Source: Rhizobium sp. ICMP 5592
GTDB taxonomy: Bacteria > Pseudomonadota > Alphaproteobacteria > Rhizobiales > Rhizobiaceae
Reading direction: 5' to 3'
NCBI RefSeq assembly: GCF_009498525.1
Contig: NZ_QSNT01000003.1
Span: 575,977-639,976 of the forward strand
Length of the DNA stretch: 64,000 nt
Shown piece after piece: positions 8,729 to 17,704 of this stretch; position 1 is the first letter of the stretch; each line of letters opens with the position of its first letter. Both the position numbers and the translations under genes were made by a program. Under the pieces are notes generated by a model. That model had not been told where the DNA came from, made no database searches, and saw nothing but the letters and a program-made list of their open reading frames with translations.

Positions 8729-9037
8729 TCATCCCTCCTCCGGCCGAAAGCGCCATTTCCGTTCCACGGCAGCGGCAAGATCGAGGCCGTTGCGGTGAGC
8801 AAACAGCAGTATATGGCCGAGCACATCGGCAGTCTCGTCCGCCAGCGCCAGCGCCACTTCCTCATTCGTCATGCCCTTGCGCCGGCCGCGACCTGTCTTC
8901 CTGTTCCAGATCTGGGTGAGTTCGCCCATCTCCTCCTGCAATTTGAGCACGAACCAATCGTCGTCGCGCTCCACGCCGTGGGCGGTGGCATAGGTGGTGG
9001 AGGCTTTTTCGAATTGTTGGATCAGACCGGAAAGCAT
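8729..9037 (-). CDS. MazG-like nucleotide pyrophosphohydrolase
   Basis: A 102-residue all-alpha NTP pyrophosphohydrolase. The metal-binding pattern EEMGE (about residues 35-39) pairs with DETADVLGHILL (about residues 67-78), matching the EExxE...ExxD signature of the MazG/dUTPase-like superfamily. Such enzymes hydrolyse non-canonical or excess nucleoside triphosphates to monophosphates. It is a single-domain protein, much shorter than E. coli MazG. It is downstream of, and on the same strand as, the carboxypeptidase gene, with a hairpin between them. Confidence 0.8.
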   Translation of the reverse strand: MLSGLIQQFEKASTTYATAHGVERDDDWFVLKLQEEMGELTQIWNRKTGRGRRKGMTNEEVALALADETADVLGHILLFAHRNGLDLAAAVERKWRFRPEEG

Positions 9038-9092
9038 CGATATCGTTCCCTATATGTTCCAGTCATCAATGAACGATTCTGCCGAAAATGTC

Positions 9093-9122
9093 GAGACGGC
9101 GGAGCTTGCACTCCGCCGTCTC
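9093..9122 (-). terminator. Hairpin terminator after the D,D-carboxypeptidase gene
   Basis: A 12-bp perfect stem (GAGACGGCGGAG / CTCCGCCGTCTC) with a six-base loop lies 25 nt after the carboxypeptidase stop. The downstream minus-strand bases are GACATTTTC, so the U tract is weak. It separates this transcript from the MazG-like gene. Confidence 0.6.
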
Positions 9123-9147
9123 GATTGCTCCAGATTTTGATTTTCGA

Positions 9148-10443
9148 TCAGCTCTTGTGCGGCAATAGCAGGCAGTCGAAATCGTTCCGCTTCAGCGCGG
9201 CGCAAGCGGAGTTCGCATCGTCGCGGCTGCCGAAGCCGACGAAGCGGGCGCGGTAGACGGTGCTGCTGCCCTTGCCGACGGCTTCCGTATAGGGTGAGGC
9301 ATTGGCGAGCGCATTGCCGGCCTTGGACTGGGCCGCGGAGAGCAGGTCCTTGGCGGCCTGCGCGGTCGGGGTCGCAGCGATCTGCACCTGCCAACGGCCG
9401 GTCGCAGGCTTGCCGGCATTGAGGATCTCATCCATTGCCACCGGGCGGTCCATTGGCACGGTGACGTTCGGGACGGCTGCGTAGGCGAGTGGGGTTGGGG
9501 TCTGAGCTGGGTTGAACTCGGCGCGTTTACGCGTTGTCGCTGTCGTCTGCGTATCGACCTCAACGGCGACATCATTCGAGGCGGAAGCCACTTCCACCTG
9601 CTTGACCTTGCCGCCGCCCGTGCTTGCTACGAGGCGCGACGTCGAAACGGAATTGGCTTTCGGCACGTAGCGGTCGAGAAGCGAAGCCATCAGTGCGTCG
9701 CGGCCGCGGGCCGTCGCACCGCCCATGACGACGCCGATGACGCGGCGATTGCCATTGCGTACAGCGCTGACAAGGTTGAAGCCGGAGGCATTGGTGTAGC
9801 CGGTCTTGATGCCGTCCATGCCCTCGTAGCGATACATCAGGTTATTGTGACCGCGAACGCGCTGGCCGCGGTAGGTGAAGCCCGTCTGCGAGAACAGCCG
9901 GTATTCCTGGGGATAATTATTGATGAGCGCGACGGCGAGCGTCGACATATCGCGGGCGGTGGTCACCTGCTGCATGTTCGGCAGGCCCGAAGCGTTCATG
10001 AAAACGGTGCGGCGCATGCCGATCTCGCGGGCCTTTTGCGTCATCAGGCGGGCAAAGCCGCTTTCGCTGCCACCCAGCGCTTCCGCCATCGCGGCGGCGG
10101 CATCGTTGGCGGACTTGATGATCATGCCGTCGACGGCCTCACGCACGGTGACAGTACCGCCGGGTTTCAGGCCGAGTTTGGTCGGGGGTTTGCCGGCGGC
10201 ATTGCTCGAAACCGGTATCTTGCTGTTCCAGCTCAGCTTGCCACGATGAATTGCCTCGAACGTCATATAGAGCGTCATCATCTTGGTCAGCGACGCCGGA
10301 TGATTGAGATCATCGGCGTTGCTCGAGGCAAGCACCGTGCCGGTCTTCGCGTCCATGATGAAATAGGCGCTGCCCGCAAAGCTTGCGACGGGCGCGCCCA
10401 GAAGCACGACGGCCGCAGAGAGGGCCATCAGAAATTTTTTCAT
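9148..10443 (-). CDS. Periplasmic D-alanyl-D-alanine carboxypeptidase with SPOR domain
   Basis: This is a class-C low-molecular-weight penicillin-binding protein that trims the terminal D-Ala of peptidoglycan stem peptides. The signal peptide is residues 1-23. All three active-site motifs are present: S51-L-T-K54, S111-A-N113 and K213-T-G215. Residues from about 355 to 431 form a SPOR domain (RWQVQIAATPTAQAAKDLL...), which binds denuded glycan at division septa. A Thr/Val-rich linker separates the two. ATG at 10443 is chosen because it opens the signal peptide; 11 further residues would be added from 10476. Confidence 0.93.
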   Translation of the reverse strand: MKKFLMALSAAVVLLGAPVASFAGSAYFIMDAKTGTVLASSNADDLNHPASLTKMMTLYMTFEAIHRGKLSWNSKIPVSSNAAGKPPTKLGLKPGGTVTVREAVDGMIIKSANDAAAAMAEALGGSESGFARLMTQKAREIGMRRTVFMNASGLPNMQQVTTARDMSTLAVALINNYPQEYRLFSQTGFTYRGQRVRGHNNLMYRYEGMDGIKTGYTNASGFNLVSAVRNGNRRVIGVVMGGATARGRDALMASLLDRYVPKANSVSTSRLVASTGGGKVKQVEVASASNDVAVEVDTQTTATTRKRAEFNPAQTPTPLAYAAVPNVTVPMDRPVAMDEILNAGKPATGRWQVQIAATPTAQAAKDLLSAAQSKAGNALANASPYTEAVGKGSSTVYRARFVGFGSRDDANSACAALKRNDFDCLLLPHKS

Positions 10444-10671
10444 ATTCGTCCCCAAACGAAACAAATGCCAATACACCGCGTCAATCCGTTGTGCGCTTTT
10501 GCGACAGAAGCCTGATATTCGGTGCGATATTGAGGCAACACCCTCAAGAGATTCCCAATTTTGCCTTTGCTGGTAAAATATCGGTTAACACATTGAAAAT
10601 ATGGCGCAGATTCAGCAAGGATTAACGGCGCTCCGGTACAGCATGGGTCTTCGTCAACCGGGTCAATCCCC

Positions 10672-11730
10672 ATGGAGCAGGCCATCAGAGACCGTCTAAA
10701 GCGCGCCGCGATTTCCGGCGGGCTGGAAACCGCCACAATTCTGAAGAGCCTCGGGCTGATGCGCGACGCCGCCGGCCTCGGCGCCATCTTCACCCTGCAC
10801 CATGTCCGCCCGCCACAGCCCCGCCGCTTTGCGCCGAACGCGCATCTGGAAATTTCGCCTGAATTCCTCGATCGCGCACTGACCCGGCTGAAACAGGACG
10901 GCTACGATTTCATCGCTCTCGACGCGCTCCCGCAGCGGCTGGCACGCAAGGATGACAGGCAGCCCTTTGCCGCCTTCACCCTCGACGACGGCAATCGCAA
11001 CAATCTCGAGCATGCACTGCCGGTCTTTGCCCGCCATGGCGTCCGCTTCACGATCTTCGTCGCGCGCGGCCTATCGGAGCGGACGCACAGCCTATGGTGG
11101 GAAACACTGGCCGAGCTGCTTAACCGGCTGGACCGCCTGACATTCGATTTCGGTACGGGTTCGGAAAGCTTCGCTCTCAACAAGAACGGCCAGCGACGGG
11201 CCGTGTTCGCGCGTTTCGCGACCTATGTTCATGGCCACGACGAGACGGAAGCCGTCGGCCGGATCGATGAGCTTGCGCGCCGGAACGGTCTGGAGCCGCT
11301 CGATCTCGTGCGTACCGCGATCATGGACCGGACGGAGTTGAAGCGGCTAGCCGCGCATCCGCTCGCCTCGCTCGGCGCTCATACGGTGAGCCACCGGGCG
11401 CTTGCCCGGCTGCCGGAGGCGGAAGCGGCGGCGGAAATGTCGCTATCGGCGGATTATGTTGCCGAGATCATCGGCCGGCGGCCGGCGTCGATCGCCTATC
11501 CTTACGGTACGACTGAGGCGGTCTCACCGCGCGAGGCCCGGCTTGCGGCGGAACTCGGCTTTGCGGTCGGCGTCACGACCCGGCCCGGGACGATCGCGGC
11601 CGCAAATGCTGCCGCCACGACCCTCCTGCCCCGGCTATCTCTCAACGGCCATTATCAGAAGGCGCGTTATGCCTCGGCGCTTGCCTCCGGCATCCCCATG
11701 CGGCTGATGGGGCGCCGGGCGCCGGCATAA
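10672..11730 (+). CDS. Polysaccharide deacetylase family protein (NodB homology domain)
   Basis: The 352-residue product has a carbohydrate esterase 4 fold. The metal/catalytic motif is FTLDDGNRNN, a variant of TFDDG that keeps both aspartates. The zinc motif HTVSH follows (in LGAHTVSHRAL), and then SIAYPYGTTEAVSPREARLA. No clear signal peptide is visible, suggesting a cytoplasmic or membrane-associated enzyme of surface-polysaccharide metabolism. The substrate cannot be read from the sequence. It converges on pdxH with only four bases between the stops. Confidence 0.85.
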   Translation: MEQAIRDRLKRAAISGGLETATILKSLGLMRDAAGLGAIFTLHHVRPPQPRRFAPNAHLEISPEFLDRALTRLKQDGYDFIALDALPQRLARKDDRQPFAAFTLDDGNRNNLEHALPVFARHGVRFTIFVARGLSERTHSLWWETLAELLNRLDRLTFDFGTGSESFALNKNGQRRAVFARFATYVHGHDETEAVGRIDELARRNGLEPLDLVRTAIMDRTELKRLAAHPLASLGAHTVSHRALARLPEAEAAAEMSLSADYVAEIIGRRPASIAYPYGTTEAVSPREARLAAELGFAVGVTTRPGTIAAANAAATTLLPRLSLNGHYQKARYASALASGIPMRLMGRRAPA

Positions 11731-11734
11731 TCCG

Positions 11735-12355
11735 TTATGGATACATCCGCACCTTTTCCCAGGCACCTTCAGGCACCTCGCGGCGAAATTCGACGCGGTC
11801 GTGCAGACGGAACGGACGATCGTGCCAGAATTCGATCGACAGCGGCCTGATGCGGAAGCCGGACCAATATGGCGGGCGCGGAATGTCGCCGAGGGCATAG
11901 CGCGCTGTATATTCGGCAACCGCCTTTTCCAGCGCGAAACGGCCCTCGAGCGGGCGCGACTGCTTTGAAGCCCAGGCGCCGATGCGGCTGCCGCGCGCTC
12001 TTGTCTTGTAATATTCGTCGGCTTCCTTGTCGCTCACCACCTCAACCAGGCCGCGCAGCCGCACCTGCCGTCTTAGCGATTTCCAGTGGAAGCACATGGC
12101 AGCTTTCTTCTGGGAAAGAATTTCTTGGCCTTTCTGGCTCTCGAAATTTGTATAGAATACGAATCCCTGACTATCGAAACCTTTCAGAAGGACCATGCGG
12201 ACATTTGGCAATCCATCCTTATCAACCGTTGCCAGGGCAACCGCATTCGGATCATTCGGCTCGGTGGTTTCCGCTTCGCGCAGCCAGGCGGCGAAAAGCG
12301 CGAAGGGTTCATTCTGTTCGGTGAAGTCACCGCTTGTTAACTCGTTTTCCGACAT
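11735..12355 (-). CDS. pdxH: Pyridoxamine/pyridoxine 5'-phosphate oxidase
   Basis: PdxH oxidises pyridoxine or pyridoxamine phosphate to pyridoxal 5'-phosphate using FMN and oxygen. The 206-residue product carries the FMN-binding segments RMVLLKGFDSQGFVFYTN and CFHWKSLRRQVRLRG. It also has the C-terminal signature PPYWSGFRIRPLSIEFW and the terminal YP of the family. Length is normal. It is divergent from the neighbouring lipoprotein gene and convergent with the deacetylase gene. Confidence 0.95.
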   Translation of the reverse strand: MSENELTSGDFTEQNEPFALFAAWLREAETTEPNDPNAVALATVDKDGLPNVRMVLLKGFDSQGFVFYTNFESQKGQEILSQKKAAMCFHWKSLRRQVRLRGLVEVVSDKEADEYYKTRARGSRIGAWASKQSRPLEGRFALEKAVAEYTARYALGDIPRPPYWSGFRIRPLSIEFWHDRPFRLHDRVEFRREVPEGAWEKVRMYP

Positions 12356-12419
12356 ATTAGCTCAAATGCTCCGCAATTCCTAAAAATCGCCAGCCCCTGA
12401 CGCTGGCCAAGACACTCGG

Positions 12420-12878
12420 GTGGAAGTCATAGCAAAGTCGACGGTTCATACAAAGCGCAAGCTTGTAAAAGGCGCGGCGATGGCGGTTGCCATTCTCTCC
12501 CTTTTCTCCCTTGGCGGCTGTGTCAGCGGCGGCATGGATGTCCTGAGTTCTGCGAAGGTGGATCGAAGCGTGGCCACGGGCACGATACCGACCGCCCCCG
12601 TCACCGCCGACAGCGTTTCCGACGAGACCACCGTGCGCAATGCCGTGACCTCGGCGGATCTCCACAAGCTCAACGGACAGCCCGTTCCCTGGGCAAATGC
12701 ATCGACGGGCAGCGCCGGCGTCATCGACACGATCGTCGAAAACAGCGCCTCGGGCCAAGTCTGCCGCCAGTTCCGCACCACCCGGCATTCCTATCAGGGC
12801 ATCGCCAATTTTTCCGGCAGGACCTGCCTTCTCGGCCAGGGCGAATGGCAATTGCTGAGCTTCCAGCAGGCCGGCTGA
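12420..12878 (+). CDS. Surface lipoprotein of the RT0821/Lpp0805 type
   Basis: The 152-residue product begins with GTG at 12420 and has a positively charged signal region (HTKRKLVKGAAMAVAILSLF). A lipobox LGGC follows, with the modified cysteine near residue 34. The C-terminal part (GQPVPWANASTGSAGVIDTI... then CRQFRTTRHSYQG... TCLLGQGEWQLL) matches the RT0821/Lpp0805 surface-antigen type found in alphaproteobacteria. A shorter start at the internal ATG (12480) would still leave the lipobox. The function is unknown. Confidence 0.75.
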   Translation: MEVIAKSTVHTKRKLVKGAAMAVAILSLFSLGGCVSGGMDVLSSAKVDRSVATGTIPTAPVTADSVSDETTVRNAVTSADLHKLNGQPVPWANASTGSAGVIDTIVENSASGQVCRQFRTTRHSYQGIANFSGRTCLLGQGEWQLLSFQQAG

Positions 12879-13195
12879 CCGCTCTCCCCTCCTTATTCAT
12901 GCCCATCGAACGATCTCGCCTGGACCGGTGGGCGCGATGCAATGCGCGCCGGCTGGCAACGTCGTCTTACCATCCCACCCCGCAGCTTAGCGAACGGCTA
13001 ACCATTCCAGCAGATCGCCTGAACGGGGCGCACTCGGCGTAACAACTGATTAGCAACTGTTCCCGCAGGATCACACCATATTCGCGCCGACCCTCTTCGC
13101 GTCCGGGGACCACGGAGGGAAGCGCGATCCATTCTATTGTTTCCTTTTGGGCGCCCCAACGAGACCTGGCGCCGTCCAAATCGGTGGTTGAGATG
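12879..13195 (+). other. Intergenic region upstream of the DnaJ-like gene
   Basis: These 317 bases lie between the lipoprotein and DnaJ-like genes. Short open frames on both strands show no recognisable protein or signal. The region probably holds the promoter of the chaperone gene. No obvious heat-shock promoter or hairpin was seen. Confidence 0.5.
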
Positions 13196-14344
13196 ATGCG
13201 CGATCCGTACAAGCTACTTGGCGTGAAGAAGGATGCCGGACCAGACGAAATCAAGGCGGCTTGGCGCAATCTGGCGAAAACCGTCCATCCCGACCACAAT
13301 ATCGGCGATCCTACCGCAACGGCGCGCTTTGCCGAAATCGGTCGCGCATACGAAACGCTGAAGGACCCGCAGAAACGCAGCCGTTACGATCAGGTAACAC
13401 ACATGGCCGAAGCGAAGGCACAGAGCCGCGAGCAGACCATCATGCAGCAGCGCCAGGCAGCGCGCGAAGCCGAAGAGCGCGCCAAGGCAGCCCGTGCCAA
13501 CGCCGAAAAGATCATGGAAGAACTCGCCCGCGCCAATGCCCGCAAGGCACAGGCAGCAGCGACCGCCAATCCGCAGGCTAGCGGCGCGAGCGAATCGCCC
13601 GAAGATATGGTCGAGCGCATTTTTGGCGTGAAGGCCGCGCAAATGGCACAGAATCAGGCTGCTGCCGATACCAGCGCCACGGAGACGGCGAAGCAACGCG
13701 ACGCAAACAGCGAAGCTTTCGTCGAAGAGGAGCAGCTTGCGACCGGAACAGGCTCGAGCGCCGTGCGCTCCCCTTTGGGTATCCTCGGCTCGCTCGTGCG
13801 CCGCATCACCGGCGTCGCTCAGGACAGGCCTCCGGAGAAAACGCCGGAGATCGCCGCCGAGGCGACCATCACGCTCGACGACATGCTCAAGGGACAGTGG
13901 ATCACCGTTCCGCTCCCCGAAGGGCGGGAAGCGCGCTTCCAGGCGACGACGGATATCGGCAACGGACAAGTCCTGCACCTGAAGAATCAGGGACTGAAAC
14001 TGCCGGGAATGCTGCGCGGCGATGTGGCGATCACCGTCCATCTTTCCACCGACAGCCGTTTCACCCTCGATGGCTGCGACATCCGCACGACGCTTCCGGT
14101 CACCATAGAAAATGCCGTGCTCGGTTATGAGACGGAGGTCGAGGGATTGAACGGTCAGGTTCGACTGACGGTTCCCGCCTGGTCCGGCTCGGATCAGGTC
14201 ATCCGAATCTCCGGCGAGGGCCTTCCGGACGGACAGGGCGGAAAAGGCGACCTGGTGGTGGAGCTGCGCCTGATGCTCTGGGAAAAGCCGGATGACAAAG
14301 TCACCGATTTGATGCGCAGCATGCGCGAGGGCTTTTTTCTGTGA
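13196..14344 (+). CDS. DnaJ-class J-domain chaperone (CbpA-like)
   Basis: A J-domain protein of 382 residues that should stimulate DnaK ATPase activity. The J domain (residues 1-70, DPYKLLGVKKDAG...) has the essential HPD motif within TVHPDHNIG. A long charged Ala/Glu/Arg-rich coiled-coil-like linker follows (about residues 70-200). The protein ends with two DnaJ C-terminal beta domains (GRDARFQATTDIGNGQVLHLKNQG-like region and ISGEGLPDGQGGKGDLVVEL). There is no Cys-rich zinc domain, so it is CbpA-like rather than true DnaJ. ATG at 13196 opens the J domain. Confidence 0.9.
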   Translation: MRDPYKLLGVKKDAGPDEIKAAWRNLAKTVHPDHNIGDPTATARFAEIGRAYETLKDPQKRSRYDQVTHMAEAKAQSREQTIMQQRQAAREAEERAKAARANAEKIMEELARANARKAQAAATANPQASGASESPEDMVERIFGVKAAQMAQNQAAADTSATETAKQRDANSEAFVEEEQLATGTGSSAVRSPLGILGSLVRRITGVAQDRPPEKTPEIAAEATITLDDMLKGQWITVPLPEGREARFQATTDIGNGQVLHLKNQGLKLPGMLRGDVAITVHLSTDSRFTLDGCDIRTTLPVTIENAVLGYETEVEGLNGQVRLTVPAWSGSDQVIRISGEGLPDGQGGKGDLVVELRLMLWEKPDDKVTDLMRSMREGFFL

Positions 14345-14465
14345 AATTTCAGTGACAACCGCACCCTTTGTTACGATCCCTAACAGTTGATGATCTTGAC
14401 AATGCTTGAACAGGGGATCGGCCTATGCCATAGGCAGGTTCAATTGTAATTCAAGGGAGCATAAT

Positions 14466-15284
14466 ATGGCTCAAGCCACTGGCCTCATGGCAGGCAAGCG
14501 CGGCGTCATTCTCGGCGTTGCAAACAACCGTTCCATAGCGTGGGGCATTGCCAAGGCCTGTTCGGACGCCGGTGCCGAAATCGCGTTGACGTGGCAGGGC
14601 GACGCTTTGAAGAAGCGCGTCGAGCCGCTGGCTCAGGAACTCGGCGCCTTCATGGCCGGCCATTGCGACGTCACCGAGCCCGCGACGATCGATGCCGTCA
14701 TTGATGCGCTCGAAGCCAAGTGGGGCAAGATCGATTTCGTCGTGCATGCCATTGCCTTCTCCGACAAGGACGAACTGACCGGCCGTTACGTCGACACGAG
14801 CCGCGACAACTTCGCGCGCACGATGGACATCTCGGTCTATTCCTTCACCGCCGTCGCCCAGCGCGCCGAGCGAATCATGAATGACGGCGGCTCGCTGATC
14901 ACCCTCACCTATTACGGTGCGGAAAAGGTCATGCCGCATTACAACGTCATGGGCGTTGCCAAGGCCGCTCTCGAAGCAAGCGTGCGCTATCTCGCCGTCG
15001 ATCTCGGCGGCCGCGGTATTCGCGTCAACGCGATTTCGGCCGGCCCAATCAAGACGCTCGCCGCTTCCGGTATCGGCGATTTCCGCTATATCCTGAAGTG
15101 GAACGAATATAACGCGCCGCTGAAGCGTGGGGTTACGATCGACGAGGTCGGCAATTCCGCACTTTACCTGCTCTCCGATCTCTCCACCGCCGTCACCGGC
15201 GAAGTCCATCATGTCGATTCCGGTTACCACACCGTCGGCATGAAGGCCGTGGATGCGCCCGACATGTCGGTCCTCAAGGACTGA
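14466..15284 (+). CDS. fabI: Enoyl-[acyl-carrier-protein] reductase (NADH)
   Basis: FabI performs the last reduction of each fatty-acid elongation cycle. The 272-residue SDR-family protein shows the divergent cofactor motif GVANNRSIAWGIAKA and the catalytic Tyr159-x6-Lys166 (YNVMGVAK), followed by VNAISAGPIKTLAASGI. ATG at 14466 has an AGGGAG site; an in-frame start at 14406 would add 20 unrelated residues. It is followed after 19 bases by the histidine phosphatase gene, a pairing that suggests one transcript. Confidence 0.95.
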   Translation: MAQATGLMAGKRGVILGVANNRSIAWGIAKACSDAGAEIALTWQGDALKKRVEPLAQELGAFMAGHCDVTEPATIDAVIDALEAKWGKIDFVVHAIAFSDKDELTGRYVDTSRDNFARTMDISVYSFTAVAQRAERIMNDGGSLITLTYYGAEKVMPHYNVMGVAKAALEASVRYLAVDLGGRGIRVNAISAGPIKTLAASGIGDFRYILKWNEYNAPLKRGVTIDEVGNSALYLLSDLSTAVTGEVHHVDSGYHTVGMKAVDAPDMSVLKD

Positions 15285-15303
15285 TCAACAGGAAGTCTCA
15301 ACC

Positions 15304-15900
15304 GTGCCGCCTATCCTTTATGTGATCCGCCACGGTCAGACCGACTGGAATGCCGAGCGCCGACTGCAAGGCCAGAAGGACATAGACCTCAACGCCATCG
15401 GCCGCGCACAGGCGCGGCAGAACGGCCTTGAACTGGCCGAAATTCTCGCCTTCGAAAACCAGCCCTTCGACTTTGTTGCGAGCCCGATGCGGCGCACGCG
15501 CGAGACCATGGAAATCGCGCGGGAAGCCATGGGCCTGCCGCCCAAGGATTATCGCACCGACGAGCGATTGGTCGAGGTCTCCTTCGGTGCCTGGGAAGGC
15601 TTCACCATCAAGGAACTGAAGGCGACCGAGGCTGAGCGCCTTGCCGAGCGCAATGCCGGCAAATGGGATTTCATCCCGCCCGGCGAGGATGCGGAGAGCT
15701 ATGAGATACTCTCCTGGCGCGTCGGCTCATGGCTGGCATCCATCGACAAGCCGACCGTCTGCGTCACTCATGGCGGCGTCATCCGGTCGCTATTCCGGCT
15801 GGTCGGCGATGTCTCGAAAGAAGATGCCTCGGAGGCGGAAATCCCGCAGGACCGCGTCCTGAAGGTCGATCCGCAGATGAAGATCATCGGCTGGATCTGA
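15304..15900 (+). CDS. Histidine phosphatase family protein (phosphoglycerate mutase-like)
   Basis: The 198-residue product has the RHG motif with the phospho-accepting histidine in YVIRHGQTDWNAER, the second-half motif VEVSFGAWEGFT and the late catalytic histidine in VCVTHGGVIRSLF. It belongs to the histidine phosphatase superfamily; whether it acts on phosphoglycerate or another phosphoester is not determinable. GTG at 15304, behind an AGGAAG site, fits the family start. It lies 19 bases after fabI, and is probably co-transcribed. Confidence 0.88.
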   Translation: MPPILYVIRHGQTDWNAERRLQGQKDIDLNAIGRAQARQNGLELAEILAFENQPFDFVASPMRRTRETMEIAREAMGLPPKDYRTDERLVEVSFGAWEGFTIKELKATEAERLAERNAGKWDFIPPGEDAESYEILSWRVGSWLASIDKPTVCVTHGGVIRSLFRLVGDVSKEDASEAEIPQDRVLKVDPQMKIIGWI

Positions 15901-15901
15901 A

Positions 15902-15944
15902 GCAATTCCAGGAAAAATGCGTAGCGGTTTTCGGTCCGGAATTG
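15902..15944. repeat. 44-nt palindromic repeat, copy 1 (inverted orientation)
   Basis: An imperfect palindrome bounded by GCAATTCC and GGAATTG, with an internal GTAGCGGTTTTC core. It is the reverse complement of the copies at 22121-22164 and 38536-38579. It begins two bases after the histidine phosphatase stop and can fold into a hairpin, so it may also act as a transcript 3' end. Confidence 0.8.
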
Positions 15945-16025
15945 GGTGAAGACGGCAGGGCCGAATAGCGAAGCGATTCTGTGAAATCACTCCACGACGC
16001 TTGATCGGCTAACGGCCGCCAATTC

Positions 16026-16286
16026 TCACTGCACGATATCGAGATCGTTGATAACGCGCTTGCCGTCGACTTCGGTGTAGAAGACGACGACCTTGACGCC
16101 GGCTTTCAGCCCGCTGAAATCGAAATCCTCCGGCGCCTGATAGTTCTTGCCGTCATCCAGCGTGATGCTGAAATTCTTCGCATCGACCTTCTTGATCGTG
16201 GACTCGACGTCGGCGCTTTCGGCAAAGCCGGCGACAGGGGCAAGAAGGCTTGCCGTGGCCAGGAGCGTCGCAACAAAGAAGCGCAT
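16026..16286 (-). CDS. Small secreted DUF1344 protein
   Basis: An 86-residue product: a signal peptide of about 22 residues (MRFFVATLLATASLLAPVAGFA) is followed by a compact beta-rich domain (VESTIKKVDAKNFSITLDDG ... GLKAGVKVVVFYTEVDG). This pattern matches the small DUF1344 family of rhizobia, probably periplasmic and of unknown function. ATG at 16286 opens the signal peptide; upstream ATGs in the same frame would hide it. Confidence 0.8.
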   Translation of the reverse strand: MRFFVATLLATASLLAPVAGFAESADVESTIKKVDAKNFSITLDDGKNYQAPEDFDFSGLKAGVKVVVFYTEVDGKRVINDLDIVQ

Positions 16287-16596
16287 CGGAGGGACCCTTT
16301 TTATTCCATTTCGGTGCCAATTTTGATCTGACATAGATAATACTTTGAATATGGCGGAAGTTGCCCGCAACAATGGCTTTCGCCGCCCAATTGATGAATG
16401 TATCGTCACAATCCACAGCATGGCCTAATCTTTGTTTACCATATCAGGTGCTTGACGGACTTTCACCTCCCCCGTGCCTGCGCCGTCATCATGGAAAGAA
16501 AGATTTGCCTCGGCGGCTTTTTGGCCTATGAGTGTGCCGCAATTCCAAGAGACAAGACGCGGCCCGCCGCCGGGCCGCCGCAATCCGGTTGTTCCC
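16287..16596. other. Divergent intergenic region between the DUF1344 gene and aroC
   Basis: These 310 bases separate two divergent genes and must carry their promoters. The section at about 16310-16360 is A+T-rich. No hairpin, riboswitch or convincing promoter box was recognised. Confidence 0.5.
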
Positions 16597-17694
16597 ATGT
16601 CGCATAATAGCTTTGGTCACCTCTTCCGCGTCACCACCTGGGGCGAAAGCCACGGGCCGGCGCTCGGCTGCGTCGTCGACGGCTGCCCTCCCGGCCTGCG
16701 CTTCAAGCTGGAAGACATCCAGACCTGGCTCGACAAGCGCAAGCCCGGCCAGTCGCGGTTCGTGACACAGCGGCGCGAGGACGATCTCGTCAAGGTGCTC
16801 TCCGGCGTGATGCTGGACGAGGACGGCGAGACGATGATTTCAACCGGCACGCCGATCTCGATGCTGATCGAAAACACCGACCAGCGCTCCAAGGATTACG
16901 GCGAGATCGCCCGCAGCTATCGCCCCGGCCACGCCGACTATACCTATGACGTCAAATACGGCATTCGCGACTATCGCGGTGGCGGTCGCTCGTCTGCCCG
17001 TGAGACCGCGGCGCGCGTTGCCGCCGGCGGTATTGCCCGCCTCGTCGTGCCCGGCGTGACCGTCCGCGGCGCGCTGGTGCAGATCGGCAAGCACAAGATC
17101 AACCGCGCCAACTGGGATTGGGCTCAAGTCAACCAGAACCCGTTCTTCGCGCCCGATCCGGCGATCGTGCCGGTCTGGGAAGAGTATCTCGACGGCATTC
17201 GCAAGGCCGGTTCCTCGATCGGGGCGGTGGTCGAGGTCATCGCCGAGGGCGTGCCCGCCGGCCTTGGCGCTCCGATCTATGCCAAGCTCGACCAGGATAT
17301 CGCCTCGCTGCTGATGTCGATCAACGCCGTCAAGGGCGTCGAGATCGGTGAAGGCTTTGCATCCGCCGAACTGACCGGCGAGGAAAATGCCGACGAGATG
17401 CGGATGGGCAATGACGGCAACCGCATTTTCCTGTCCAACCATGCCGGTGGCATTCTGGGCGGCATTTCCACCGGCGAACCCATTGTCGCCCGCTTTGCCA
17501 TCAAGCCGACCTCCTCGATCCTGACCGAGCGTCAGTCGATCGACGCCGACGGCAAGAATGTCGATATCCGCACCAAGGGCCGCCATGACCCCTGCGTCGG
17601 CATCCGCGCCGTGCCGATCGGCGAAGCGATGGTTGCATGCGCCATTGCCGATCATTACCTCAGAGACCGTGGCCAGACTGGCCGGCTGAAATAA
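16597..17694 (+). CDS. aroC: Chorismate synthase
   Basis: AroC converts 5-enolpyruvylshikimate 3-phosphate to chorismate using reduced FMN, the last common step to aromatic amino acids and folate. The 365-residue product has the three family signatures: FRVTTWGESHGPALGCVVDG at the start, GGRSSARETAARVAAG in the middle, and RTKGRHDPCVGIRAVPIGEA near the end. The ATG at 16597 gives the family N-terminus MSHNSFGHLF; the earlier in-frame ATG at 16474 adds an Arg/Pro-rich extension that is not conserved. ribB follows after ten bases. Confidence 0.96.
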   Translation: MSHNSFGHLFRVTTWGESHGPALGCVVDGCPPGLRFKLEDIQTWLDKRKPGQSRFVTQRREDDLVKVLSGVMLDEDGETMISTGTPISMLIENTDQRSKDYGEIARSYRPGHADYTYDVKYGIRDYRGGGRSSARETAARVAAGGIARLVVPGVTVRGALVQIGKHKINRANWDWAQVNQNPFFAPDPAIVPVWEEYLDGIRKAGSSIGAVVEVIAEGVPAGLGAPIYAKLDQDIASLLMSINAVKGVEIGEGFASAELTGEENADEMRMGNDGNRIFLSNHAGGILGGISTGEPIVARFAIKPTSSILTERQSIDADGKNVDIRTKGRHDPCVGIRAVPIGEAMVACAIADHYLRDRGQTGRLK

Positions 17695-17704
17695 GGACTT
17701 TCTC

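Noticed and set aside
12967..13299. A 110-codon minus-strand gene upstream of the DnaJ-like gene
   Set aside because: It overlaps the J domain of the plus-strand gene, has no ribosome binding site or recognisable protein pattern, and its composition is that of a shadow frame.
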